Shown: one piece after another, positions 43,109-54,168 of the stretch
Layout: each line of letters starts with the position of its first letter
How positions within the stretch are numbered: position 1 is the first letter of the stretch
Assembly: GCA_963921825.1 (NCBI GenBank)
Contig: OY997594.1
Coordinates: 68,991,675 to 69,055,674, forward strand
Source: Erodium maritimum
Lineage: Eukaryota; Streptophyta; Magnoliopsida; Geraniales; Geraniaceae
DNA length: 64,000 nt
Reading direction: 5' to 3'
Translations under genes and position numbers: made by a program
The notes under the pieces: generated by a model
Database searches by the model: none
What the model was told of the DNA's origin: nothing
The model's input: the letters and a program-made list of their open reading frames with translations, nothing else

Positions 43109-44430
43109 ATGTCCCGTTTTTATATCCCGAGGGGTACCAGGAGCCGCCCAACTGTGGGGCAGAGCCAGACACCAACCGTTGGAGTGGCAGGGGCAGCGAG
43201 TGCCCAGGGTGCTGCTTCCACAGAGCACCAGAGTTTCGAGGGTGGACCGTCAGGGTCACCACCTAGAGTTCCTCCAGTCGCAGAGCCGACTCAGGCGGCC
43301 GCTATGGATGAGGTGGTTCGCGCAGGACTAACAGCGTTCAACGCTCAGCAGGAGACTGCAACACCAGCACCAGAATCTGTGCCTACTGCCGACGCAGTCA
43401 CTATCGAGAGGCCATGTCAGATGGACAGCTACACGGCCCGGGCTCCCATGGATTTTCGTAGGTTGGGTACACCAATCTATTCTGGGGGTTCAGACCCCGA
43501 GGCAGCTGCAGTATGGTTGGAGCAGATTACCCACAACCTTGATACTTCTGGGGTATCTGAGGGACGTCTGAGAGTCTCTTTCTCCACCTTCCAGCTCGAG
43601 GGTGAGGCATATTATTGGTGGCAGTCTGTGCAGACCAGAGTTGGTGAGGATTTTCAGCTTTTCAGCAGACTGTTCCTGGAGCAGTACTTTCTTCGATCTG
43701 TTTGAGATGACAGACACCAGCAGTTCTTGGAACTGGGGCAGAGAGGGATTACCGTCTCTGAGTATGCGGCGAGATTCCTATCCCTATCCCGCTTCACACC
43801 TGAGATGGTGCAGACTGAGGAGAGTCGTTGCAGGCGATTCAAGGCCGGGCTCATTCCATCGATTGTAGATCGAGTCATCGCTCTTAGGACTGAGGTGTAC
43901 TCTACACTGGTGGATTAGGCCTTAGTTGTGGAGAGACATTTTTGAGAGACCGCCAGAGCGCGGTATATCAGGCCGAGGCCGAGTGGCTTCCTGAGGCCGT
44001 CCGAGGGACGTGATACGAGGAGGCAGAGGGTCTCTGGGTCATTTCAGCCACAGTTGCAGCAGGGTGGCATGCGCCGGGGAGGAGCAGTAGCATCAATTGG
44101 ACCTGCCCCGTTAGCGTAGTTGTGCCCTTTGTGCAGACAGCAGGGTCACTTAGTCCGAGACTGCCCGAGGAGCAACGGACCCGCAGATCGACAGGTTGAT
44201 CGCCCACAGAGGTTTCTGGAGAGACAGAGGGTTGAGGGGAGGGTGTGCTATCAATGCGACCGACTGGGGCACATTTCCTTTGCATGTCCTGATCGAGTCG
44301 GAGTAACACCCGCGCCGAGACCCCAGCAGGCACAGCCTCGTCAGGCACCTCCTGGCCGACCACGACAGGCACAACAGCCGAGAGCTCCGTGTCAGGCGGC
44401 GGGAGCAGCAGCCCAGAGACATCAGCCTAG
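43109..44430 (+). mobile_element. gag region of element C
   Basis: Gag starts MSRFYIPRGTRSRP. It continues with a Pro/Ala-rich stretch, then the capsid domain (LEGEAYYWWQSVQ near 43610, LFLEQYF near 43675), a basic region and two CCHC knuckles (about 44124-44165 and 44248-44289). It is the same family as the A/B gag but with two knuckles rather than three. Broken. Confidence 0.8.
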
Positions 44431-45160
44431 ACCTCTGGATAGTCTGGGTGTTCTGTCTTAGAGACTTTCTTGGTTATTTATATTGAACCTTATGTTTCAC
44501 GTACTCTTTTTAGAGCATTGACTCTTTACTACTCTTATTTACGATTTGGAACGCATTATTTGAGTTATTTTATCGAAACCTTGTTGAGGATTTAAATGAT
44601 TTGAGCTTTATTTGGTTTTAGTTAATTATCAACTCAAGTCACGTCTCGAGTCCGGTCAAAACTGGATTTGGGGCGTGACATGACCAAAGCTCCCCGGACT
44701 CCCACGCCCCCTTGGTTGGATCTTTAAGGTTCGACTAGTACAACTCCGTATTTCTCTCATGTATCTCGGTTAGAGGTTCTGTCGTGACGCCCCACTCAGT
44801 GGGTTGGAACTCGTGTGGACGGGGGAGCAACGGGGGCATTACTGACTGGAGCGGTTGAACTAGTGCCTGGCCAGGGTGCTCTCAAAAGGTCGGCGATTGG
44901 GGACCCCAAGGATGATCAAGCTAGGGGGCAAGCAGCCCCGCCAGAAGGAATGAGTTTAGGCACATGCATCAGGGACTGGCTCTGGGAGGGGTCCTTGTAT
45001 GATGCGCTGCCTCCCCCATCACTTTAACTGTTGAGGTCCATCGAGATCTCCGGTCTTCTAGTCTCTCCATTTGTCTTCTTTTACTGTCCGTGTGGCATCA
45101 AAACACCTTTATGTAGTCTGGATTATTAAATAAAACTGTTCCTTTCGCTAAAAAAAACTC

Positions 45161-45444
45161 CAAAAAAGACTATTTGTGCAATAGAAAACTGAGAGGAAAG
45201 CACAATGTTGCTGTTATTTCGTTTACATTTCGACTGATATTTTTACAAAGGAAATGACTCCTTTTATAGACATACATACATGATTGTATTCCATTATTAT
45301 CAAAACATGTCAGCACAATTTTCGCCTTGTATTTGAGTTGGAAGGTAGGGTCTACCATTATGTATAACAGTTATTTCTGTATGGAGAAAGTATTATATAT
45401 GCAAGTTGCAAAGAAAACTTGGATATCATACAACCATAGAAGAG
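45161..45444 (+). promoter_or_regulatory. Short upstream region of CYP82 gene 1
   Basis: Only about 285 bp separate the end of the nested retroposon from the CYP82 start codon. TATTATATAT at 45391-45400 is a plausible TATA element about 45-55 bp before the ATG. The proximal GAAAACTTGGATATCATACAA is shared with the region just before CYP82 gene 2. Regulation beyond this cannot be read. Confidence 0.5.
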
Positions 45445-47086
45445 ATGGATATCCTTTTTTCCTTGGCAAACCCCCAACTTTTTCCCCCTGAATTTGCCGG
45501 AATTTTAACATTATGCGTTTTAGCAATCTTGGTTGGCCTATACATCCTTGCAGGCAAGAATACCAAACGCATGCCCCCAGAACTAAAGGGTGCCCTCCCA
45601 ATTATAGGACACCTCCACCTCCTCCCAACCCAAGTCCCTCTTTACCGAACCCTCAATCACATAGCCGACCGAATCGGACCCGTTTTCACCATCAAGCTCG
45701 GCACAAAACGGACCCTCGTGGTCAGCAGCTTCGAAGCCGCAAAGGAGATCTTCGGCACTCACGACCGGACCTTCCTGACCCGCCCCGAATCCGCAGCCGC
45801 AAAGTACATAGGCTACAACTACGCCGTGTTCGGCCTCGCCCCGTACGGACCCTACTGGCAAGCCATGCGCAAGTTCACCATGACCCATCTCTTGTCGAGC
45901 TCCCGCCTCGAGCTGCTCAAGCCACTGCGCAGCGCCGAGCTGAGCACTTCGATTAAACACTTGTTCTCGCTTTCAGGAGCTTGTTCGGTGGACATGAGCG
46001 AGTGGCTCTCGCAGTTGGCTATGAACAATTTGACGCTCATGCTCGCGGGTAAGAGGTATGGGAACGTGGACTCGAGCAACGACGAGGCTCGTAGGTTCGT
46101 GAAGGCCATAGAAGAGTTCTTCTATCTCTGGGGCATGTTTGTGTTGTCCGATAGCGTTCCGTTCACGGAGTGGTTGGACTTTAAGGGTCATATAAAGGCC
46201 ATGAAGCGCGTGGCCAAGGAGTTGGACTCTTTGATGAATAGCTGGGTTGAAGAGCATGTTGGACAATGGAAGGAGAAGAAAGATTGTGACTTTATGGACG
46301 TAATGTTGTCTCAATTGGGTGAAGAAGATTCTTTTCAATATCAATATAAAGATGTCATCAAAGCAACCACCTTGGTACGTGAATTTTTACATAATGCTTA
46401 CAAGTAAATGTGTTATTTGACTAATAAGTAATAAGACTTGTATATGTACATTGTAGGGTCTTATATTGGCAGGGGTTGATACAACATACATTACCTTGAC
46501 ATGGGCATTATCGCTACTATTAAACCATCCCGAGGCTATGGAGAAAGCACAGGAAGAACTCGACGTTCACGTTGGAAGGACGCGTTGGGTGGATTATTCA
46601 GATATAATGAACCTGACCTATCTCGTGGCTGTTGTTAAGGAAACATTGCGAATGTATCCCGCGGGACCTCTTAGTGTGCCACGAGAAGCCCTTGAAGATT
46701 GCACTCTAGCTGGATATCATGTTCCTAAAGGTACACGTTTATTAGTTAACATATGGAAGCTACATCATGATCCAAATATGTGGTCGGATCATGACGAGTT
46801 TCAACCAGAAAGGTTTCTCACAACTCATGCAGAATATGATGTGAGGGGTAAGAATATCGAGTTCATACCGTTCAGTGTAGGGAGGAGAGCTTGCCCGGGA
46901 ATTTCCTTTGCAATGCAAACTTTACACTTGACTATAGCTAGGGTCTTACAAGGGTTTAATATACGCACCCCGGGGAACCAAAAGGTGGACATGAGTGAAG
47001 GCCTGGGAGTTTCATTGCCTAAGGCTACGCATTTGGAGGTCGTGCTCACCCCTCGCCTTTCATTTGAGCTTTATGATCTAAACTAA
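45445..47086 (+). CDS. CYP82: Cytochrome P450, CYP82 family (gene 1)
   Basis: A heme-thiolate monooxygenase of the ER membrane, which takes electrons from NADPH-P450 reductase. There are two exons, 45445-46374 and 46457-47086, joined in phase 0 across an 82-bp GT-AG intron (TTG|GTACGT ... TTGTAG|GGT). The product is 519 aa, normal for the family. An N-terminal anchor lies at about residues 17-36 and PPELKG at 44-49. The I-helix motif AGVDTT is at 315-320, ExxR (ETLR) at 372-375, FQPERF at 425-430 and the heme loop FSVGRRACPG at 449-458 with Cys456. CYP82 assignment rests on DFKGHIKAMKR and on a C-terminus with DMSEG and PRLSFELY. An in-frame ATG 39 bp upstream is possible, but the chosen start aligns with gene 2. 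Known CYP82 members act on alkaloids, homoterpene precursors, coumarins or flavones; the substrate here cannot be inferred. It appears intact. Confidence 0.93.
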
Positions 47087-48037
47087 TTGTTTCGGGGTTT
47101 ATAGTCATCTCGAGATAAACATAAATGTTGATCAAGTATCAAATATGATCATGTTGTAAAAGTGTTGAAATCTAAGAAATTAAATCATTATGTAAATCTA
47201 TTATTGAGCTTGCTTTTCGTTAGACGGGTTAGTCCATAAATCATAAAGAATAGATAAAAGGTAAACAAATATTATTAATTAAGATCAGAGTACATAAGGA
47301 AAAAAAAAGCGTAAAAGTGATATATAATCGATACAGTAACCTCACGCAATGATCAGAGACGAAACTGTTTGATGACACCCGTGAACTGGTTTCCTTAAGA
47401 CTTTTTATTGCCCCGTATGAGCAAGTCTCCCAAGATACAATAACAACGTAAACGAACTCGAAACCATGTGAGAAGTAGCACTGAGTAGGAAGAAAACTGT
47501 AGTTTTGTTCTTAGAGGAGAGAATATTTATGTGGGTATTCTTCCCTACGAATAATTAATTAGACCGTAGCTTAAATAGGAAAACGGGAGAGAGTTGAGAG
47601 CGAGTTTTTGGGAACAACAATATTCGGAAATACCAAAGTTTGGAAACATATAATTTCGAAAATTAATTATTAATTTTGAAATAATATAGTATTAAAAAAT
47701 TAAATAAATTTCAGAAATATTTAAAAAATTCGAAATAATAAAACATTAGGAAATAATATAAATTTCAGAAATAATAATGAAATTTCCCTATTGCATATCA
47801 ATTTCCAAAACTGAAGAAGATACAATTTCGGATTTACTTAATGTGCATATTTTGAAATTGGAAACTAATTGTTGAGATTTTAATATGGGCCGAAGCAAAA
47901 CGAAGATAGCGCTATGGGCCCAAATCCGTGCAACATTAGCGACCCACGCAGAACCTTTCATCCAAAAAATTCAAACATGCTAGGAAGACAATACTATATA
48001 AACCTAATGAAAGTTGGGTAATCTTTTCATGTGAGAT
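47087..48037 (+). other. CYP82 gene 1 downstream region and AT-rich spacer
   Basis: The first roughly 130 bp (47087-47215) are clearly homologous to the sequence after CYP82 gene 2 (55808-55935), with shared blocks such as TTTATAGTCATCT, GAGATAAACA and ATGTAAATCTATTATTGAG or its variant. The region is therefore probably 3' UTR and was included in the duplication. The rest is AT-rich with no gene. Confidence 0.6.
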
Positions 48038-50823
48038 TGTAAGAACCGCCCCCGGTCGATCCCGGTCGAACCGGAGGTTTTCGACGAAAGTTGACTTTTT
48101 ACCGAAAAAGTCAACCGATGACTCCGGGAGTCATTCGGGACCTTTTCGGGGTCCAAAAAGCTTATCCGTCGTTACGGTTAGCTTAGTTGGGTCGTTTCCA
48201 TTCGAAAAAGGGTCTTCACGGAAAAAGTCAATTTGGTCAAACAGGGGCTCGAATCGGATTATTTTATCGAATAAAATAAGTGGGCTGAGATTATTTTAAT
48301 TGGAAATGACCTCACTTGGACACTTGGCATTATCTAATTAAAAGGGAGAAAAGAGGTGGGAAAGGACCCTTGTGCCCTTGCTTTTTCCCAAAAAGGTGAA
48401 ACAAGACAAAATTGGCTTTTTGGTTTTTCCACTTTACGTAAAAGAGCACAGAAGACACAATTTTCAGCTCATTCTCACCTTGATAGCCGAACCTATAGAG
48501 AGAGAGAGAAAGAGCTTGGAGACCTCCATTGTTGCTCAAGGGAGAAGAAGAAGAAGAAGAAAGTTCATCCAAGCTTCATTTCTCCATCGAAATTCCATTT
48601 TTCTTCCATATTCCTTCTCCTCTCTTCATTCCCTATGGTGAGAACTCTTTTATTTTCGTTTTTGATCAACTAAAACCCATGACTCTTGGAAGAAGCAACT
48701 TGTTTTGGAGTGTGTGTAGTTGGAAACAAGAAAACAAGGTTGGAATTGCGAGGAGATGCAAAGAAAACTTTGGATTGAAGATTCGAGTTGAAACCGTAAC
48801 TTGGAGATTTGGGGAAAATGTAAAAATGGGACTATTGTTAAGGGGCTTTTGATGAAACTTGTTGGATTAAGAACCTAAAACACATATGGACGAATTTGGA
48901 GAAAAAGGAAAATTTTCCGGCGACCGGAAGCTCGCCGGAGGTCCGGCCACGGGTGCCGGAATTTGGGGAACATTGTTTGGCACCTCGGGAACCGTGCCTC
49001 GGGACCCGTACATGGGAACCCGCGCCTCGGGGGCCGTGCACCGGGAACCGTGCACTTGGGGCTCGGGTGTTCTAAGCCCGGTTGTTCGTGAATTTCGTGC
49101 TTAAAACCGTTTAATTTGCAAAAGGGCGAATTGTTGGTTCAATTTCGGTTTTCGTCACTTTAAATCAATGTTGGACTCCTTATTAATTTATCGTGTTCCT
49201 TGTTAATTTAGATTCCGACTTCGTCTACGGAAGAGGAGGAAGCTAGCCAGGACATCAGCTGCTAGGAGTAATTAAGCGTTGAAGAATTCAAGGTAGGGAA
49301 GAGTAGTAAACTCCACTCTTAATTTATAGAATGCTAATAGTATGCTTATAGGATAATAATAACCGGAAAGGTCCTAGTTTGCATATAGGATGTGATTCAC
49401 TAGAATAGCCACTTTCAATTATGATAATAACCGGAAGAGTCTTAGTATGTATATAGGATGTGATTCACTAGTTTAATCGCTTTCAATTATTGGGAAATTG
49501 TCGTACTGGTAGAATGGCCATGGCGAGCCTTAGGATTGATTGTGTTTGTGTTGAATTTTGATCAATGGTATCAAATGTCGTTGCATGTTTCATTCTTTGG
49601 ATAATATAAGAGTCATATTAAACTAGACAAATTGTGATGATTGTAATGTGAACGGTTGATTCGTGTTATGATTGATCGAGTGAATGTTTGAATGTGATTA
49701 TGTGATTGTGCCCTGATGGTATGATCGGGTGAGTGATAGACCGATGGGATATGTTTGGTAAGCCATGCCGGTAAGCTTGGTTGATAATATGAGTTTTATG
49801 TGACATGTTGTGGTAAGATTGTTGGGCTTGGTAAGCCGTGTTTGAACTATGACATTATGATGTGTGTTATTCTCTTAATGTGTTCCAAGAGGAGTTGTAT
49901 TCCGGTATGGTACCTACACCGAGGGGGTATGCCGGTGTGGGGTAGTACCTAGACCGACGGTTTGTGTTTTGGCACGAGGTGTCGTATTTATGCCCCGAGG
50001 GAGTTTCGGGAAGACCGATGTGCATTTCGGTACAGTGTTTACCCCGATGTGTGTTCTAGGAAGACCGATTTGCATTCCGGTATATTGTATTATGTGGTTT
50101 CCCCGATGATATGTATTCCTGCGGGGACATTTCTGGGAGGACATGTTGCTTCACCCCGATGATCTGAGTCTCTTTGGAGACATTTCCGAGAGCCCCGATG
50201 ATATGTGTTCCTTGTGGGGACATTTCCGGGAGCCCCGATGATATGTGTCCCATCGCGACCGAGGGGCATTCCGGTATGATGTGTTGATTTGTGTGTGGAT
50301 TGGAGTCTCGTGGTTTCAGTTATCTATATTTAAGTACTCGTGTGTTCTTTATTTGTTCTATTAGTGGATAAGCTGTCTCCCCGTTGATCTCCTTTGAGAA
50401 CCGTTTTATCAAGTGTTGCAATTCTTATTGATCTTCAGTTATGTTGTCTTTTGGATAATCGTATTAATCAGGTTTTTGTTGTCAAAGCGGGGTTCTCTTT
50501 ACTTTAATAATTTTTCCTACTGAGCGTAAGCTCACCCCCTTTGTATTTACTGTTTTACAGGTTTCGTTGATGAGTAAACCTAGAGGTTATCTCAAGGCTC
50601 GGGAGCTTGAGGGTCCGGGCATTTATTGTATTAGAGACGTACCTTCTCAGTTTGTGTCAAACTTGTCGCACTTTATTATATTTTGAGCTTTTGACTCATC
50701 GTATTGAGTTGGATTATGATTTTCTCGGAGATTTACTTATTCGAAGTTTATTTAATTACTATTATTTATCGTCGTTTTAACTCACGTCTCGAGTCCGGTC
50801 AAAATCGGATTTGGGGCGTGACA
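48038..50823 (+). mobile_element. Solo LTR of a Tekay/Del-like chromovirus between the two CYP82 genes
   Basis: 2786 bp, TGTAAGAACCG...GGGGCGTGACA, flanked by GAGAT (48033-48037) and GAGAC (50824-50828), a 5-bp duplication with one change. There is no internal sequence. It shows the common LTR order: GTCAACC motifs, a GC-rich CTCGGGACCCG block at 48900-49080, a GGTAGGGAAGAG block near 49293, and repeated CCCCGATGATATGTGTTCC and GGACATTTCCGGGAG motifs at 50000-50270. It arose by LTR-LTR recombination of a full element. Confidence 0.88.
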
Positions 50824-50869
50824 GAGACTATAAAAGAATGATGCATTTTCAATTTGCAATTTTCTCAAC

Positions 50870-51690
50870 AATCAAGTTCAACATGTGATCTTTGAGCTTT
50901 AATTTCTCATTCATCTCTTGTCCGTTTAGACCTCATAATATCTCATTGGACATGCCTCACTTCCTAGAACCAACCATGGAAAGGGACACCGTGAATAGCA
51001 AGCCACCTGAAATTACCCCCCTTGAAGCAAATATTTTCAAAACCTGGAGTAAAGGTTAACCAGTCCTATAGCCACAGACCTCCATCTTTCATCAGTTGAC
51101 TGTCAAAAGCTTCATCTGAGCAATGCACTAGAACAACTTTGTTACCAAGAGATTTCAGCTGGATCTCGAAGACACCATGCAGGGAAATTTCTTTCATAAT
51201 ATGTTCAACACTAAGATTAAGATGTGATATAGCCAGATGTGCATTTTTCAGTAAATTTTCATTCTTGATCACAATAGAGCCTTTATGGATAAAATCATCA
51301 TAAGATATAGTTTGAAGAGTAGAATTTCTAGGAGATGCTAGATTTTTCTCCCAAGCTTTGTTTACAAAAAGCTTGAAACATTCCACAAGCCTTCCATTGT
51401 AGTTGAATATTGCATTTTCTCTATCATCCTCAGAGTGAAAGCAGATGAAACCATACCAGTCTCCTTTTGCATTTGGCCTCAATGCTACCAAGGTTTTTTT
51501 TTCTAAAACCGGGAGCCTTTCTAAAGATGTTCTCTAGCCATATGGCACTGACCTGCGGAGTAATGTTACAAATGAAGGCTGCAAAAGACCTCTTTAGAGA
51601 AGTAGAGGAGCTTGGGGTTGTTTGATTCTCGGTGGGGTGGTTTTGATGGCCGAATCTTTGTCCGGATCTCGTCTTTCTCGCATCTTCTAT
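50870..51690 (-). pseudogene. LINE ORF1 relic (RRM + DUF4283)
   Basis: On the minus strand a Ser/Thr-rich lead (PTENQTTPSSST) is followed by an RRM. Its first strand is KRSFAAFICNITPQVS at about 51555-51605, and its RNP1-like GDWYGFICFHSEDDRENAI lies near 51440. A DUF4283-like segment follows (IKNENLLKNAHLAI, LHGVFEIQLKSLGNKVVLVHC). After a stop near 51064 comes RWLAIHGVPFHGW near 50985. This is the architecture of plant L1 ORF1 RNA-binding proteins. A frameshift near 51495-51510 and stops show decay; ORF2 is missing. Confidence 0.65.
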
Positions 51691-51699
51691 CTAGAAGTA

Positions 51700-52370
51700 T
51701 TGTGGTTTGTCGGTTTAATTAACGGTGCTAATCGTTGACGTCCAAGAGGGCTCCATCTCCGTTGACTCAGGTATCCCTCCTCCTCGGGTTGTCTCGTTCT
51801 ATGCTAATCTTCCCATACTCGGTCACGTTTGGTGGATGGGGCCTCACGGTCATTGCTGGTTTTGGCCGTCGTGAGGTGTTAGGCCTTGTGGCCATGTTTG
51901 AAGAGGTAGTCAGTTGCGAGATAGGGAATGTGGGTGTTCTGCTTATCTTTTTTTAGAGTTGAGGTGTTACCGGCGACTCCAGATATGGATGGTGATGCTA
52001 GTGCTCTACTGAAGGTTCACTGGGGTTAGGTTGGACAGACTTCCCTTGGGTTTCAAGTTTTTTGTACCCTTCGTCGGTTCCTTTTTTTCTTAAAGGTTGA
52101 CAAATCTGGTTTATTAGACATGTTTTAAATTTCGCGCTTCAAGGTGGATTAATCCGTTTTTTAGACCTATGTTTCTTTTATGTGTTTAGTTTTCTATCTT
52201 TTCTTTATTGTCTTCATCACCCCTGCTTGGGTACTGTCACTTGTGTTTAACTGGTTATAACCTCATTGTGTTGAGGTCTATTGGTTGAGGATACATCATC
52301 ATATTGCTCCTTAAGTTGTATTTCATCACCTGCTCTCTAATTTAAAAACAGATTCGATTTTTGGATAAAC
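51700..52370 (+). other. Possible retroposon tail, unassigned
   Basis: T/G-rich sequence without coding signal. The stretch around 52085-52125 (AAATCTGGTTTATTAGACATG) resembles 57395-57420 in the retroposon downstream of CYP82 gene 2, so this may be the 3' part of a related non-autonomous retroposon. Boundaries are not visible. Confidence 0.35.
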
Positions 52371-52374
52371 TCGA

Positions 52375-53770
52375 AATTTTTTATTAGAGAAAGATCTGAT
52401 CCAAGCAAGATAAGACCAAAGGACAACCATTACAGAGGAGCTCTCAAAAGGAGCCGCGAGAACACAACCTGAAAACAAAAAGCGAGCACTTAACCCTCAT
52501 CAGTTACCCACTATTCACCTTCCGAAGTCAGATTCGGATAATCAAAAGCCTTTGCTTGAGCATGTTGTGTTAACTGAGTCGATTGAGCTTGGAAAAATTG
52601 CTTCCCACCCACCGAGTTTGGCATTCTCTCACGACTCAAAGAGCGAGCTGGTTTAATGTCAATAGTGAAGTAGTCCCATAAGAACTTGGGGGCGACTCTG
52701 TCGATTCGAAGCCTTAGGCGGCTCATGCTTCGAATGACGACCCTTATTTAGAGGTTTAACTTCCGGAGGTTGGAGAAGAACCTCCTTCCACAGACTACTC
52801 TATTGATTCCCGGATGGATCACTCAAAGCCATTTGTTGGGATGACTGACCAGTTGAACGGTCATCACCCTTAACACGATCTGAAGGATCACCTGAGTGAA
52901 GAGGCTTGAACGAACCATTTCCGACATAAGTCTTCATAGGACCGATGAATTCGGTACCCAAATTAGAAACTGGTACTAAATTTTGATATGGGCTTGTACT
53001 CGTCCAGGCCATATCAGCCAGCCCAGACCCAACAACAACACCCGACCTTGTCTGCGTAATCAAAATCACGTCAGCCACTAGACTGGACCGCATTCGACTC
53101 AATCCAGCCCCAAACACAGGCTCAGCCGACTCCAACCCAACATACGAAGGGTCGTCTTCTTCCTCACACGATTCGCGTTCAACAAGATCTGTAGTTACAT
53201 TTATTTCGCGATAGATTGAAACTTGCGCTCCCCGATCATCTAGAATAACCAAATCATAGCTAGGATTTGAAAACACGTGATTAACGGGATCACATATTGT
53301 TAACGTATCATGTGGAGCATCACCAGTCCGGGGAGAACCCTCCGGCGAGACTTGCAGACCAATATTACTCTGAGGAGAAAACTCCTTCGAGTCACTGATA
53401 CAGGTTCCCCTATCTATGAGAACAATAGCATCACCCATGATGATTTGTCGACTACTCTGCATAACCTCGATGTTGCTCTGTTGCAGGTAATTTGTGACAG
53501 ACGAGATTTTCCCACGCCGAGCAATGGCTACCAGCAAGATAAATCCATTGATTCAGAAGCGGTTCAGGCTAACGACGGCCTGATTCGCCTCACCTTGTGA
53601 ACTGTAACGGTCAAACCCAAAAAGTTTCCTTTTACGTTTAGGCCGGAGCAGAACAGAGGATGCCCTTATTGTACCAAATTCTCCGAATACGTTACGCACC
53701 CACTCAATTTTGGTATCGTATGAAAATTACAGACGAAAACCCCGTCCTCCTGCAAGTGAAACTCTCTGAA
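52375..53770 (-). pseudogene. RRM-containing LINE ORF1-like relic with long acidic tail
   Basis: On the minus strand a decayed RRM is readable: VFVCNFHT as the first strand near 53730, EWVRNVFGEFGTIRASS near 53670-53700, KLFGFDRYSSQGEANQAVVSL near 53580-53620. After an in-frame stop comes INGFILLVAIARRGK. A 245-aa open frame (53537-52800) follows with no known domain, rich in Ser, Asp and Glu. Below it are further stops and a 3' end ending near 52380 with AATAAAAAATTT. The arrangement suggests a non-autonomous LINE derivative whose ORF1 lost its DUF4283 part. A decayed host RRM gene is an alternative. Confidence 0.5.
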
Positions 53771-53880
53771 TTTCGTCCGACGATTTTTTCCACTAGAAAC
53801 AGGGGCCTCTTCAACCTGGAAACAGATTTTTTATAATATGTCTTGAGAATAGAAGTTTGATTATTTTGTGTGGATATAAT

Positions 53881-54168
53881 CTTGAATTTGTTATAGCCAA
53901 GGGTAGCTTTATCTTGTAATTTGTATTTCTGGTGTTTTGTGTAAATAATCTTGAAATTGTTATATAATCTTGAATTTGTTATAGCCAAAGATAGCTTTAT
54001 CTTGTAATTTGTACTTTTGGTGTTTTGTGGCCACACAAAATGCCATTTGTTTGTATCTTTGAAGCTGTTTTGTACGACCTTTCCTCGTCCTCAAGTTTGG
54101 AGATTAGGACTGGAATCCGATGTTTGCCTACATATATGTTATTTCATAGAAAACTTGGATATCATACA
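53881..54168 (+). promoter_or_regulatory. Upstream region of CYP82 gene 2 with tandem duplication
   Basis: A segment of about 65-88 bp is tandemly duplicated (units starting at 53881 and 53969, each with CTTGAATTTGTTATAGCCAA and TTTATCTTGTAATTTGTA). A third copy lies at 5187 in the window. ACATATATG near 54130 may serve as a TATA element. AAAACTTGGATATCATACAA just before the ATG is shared with gene 1. Confidence 0.5.

Larger units (their letters stand above)
38746..44680 (+). mobile_element. Chromovirus C (Tekay/Del-like)
   Basis: C starts TGTAAGAACTG, ends GGGGCGTGACA and has the perfect duplication TGACC on both sides. It has a 3148-bp 5' LTR (38746-41893), primer site, leader, gag (from about 43109) and a short 3' LTR part at the right end (about 44432-44680). 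Pol is absent. The shared LTR part differs from the 5' LTR by about 3-4 percent by eye, suggesting an age of the order of one million years or a little more. Broken and not autonomous. Confidence 0.9.
37001..45160 (+). mobile_element. Non-autonomous LINE-type retroposon with DUF4283 ORF, copy 2 (split by element C)
   Basis: The retroposon consists of about 37001-38745 plus 44686-45160. It begins with a CT-rich leader, carries an ORF1-like coding region, and ends with a tail containing CTGGGAGGGGTCC and GCGCTGCCTCCC (near 44980-45020), as in copy 1. An A-rich end lies at 45149-45158. Chromovirus C is inserted with duplication TGACC (38741-38745 and 44681-44685). A possible 9-bp target duplication AAAAAACTC (37001-37009, 45152-45160) is A-rich and not decisive. 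There is no reverse transcriptase. Confidence 0.7.

Noticed and set aside
37001-45160. AAAAAACTC repeats as a proven target duplication of DUF4283 copy 2
   Set aside because: Short and A-rich next to an A-tail, so a chance match cannot be excluded; kept only as a possibility.
54025-54168. Upstream extension of CYP82 gene 2 to the first in-frame ATG
   Set aside because: The extra 48 codons match non-coding promoter-type copies elsewhere and have no counterpart in gene 1; the start at 54169 aligns with the gene 1 start.
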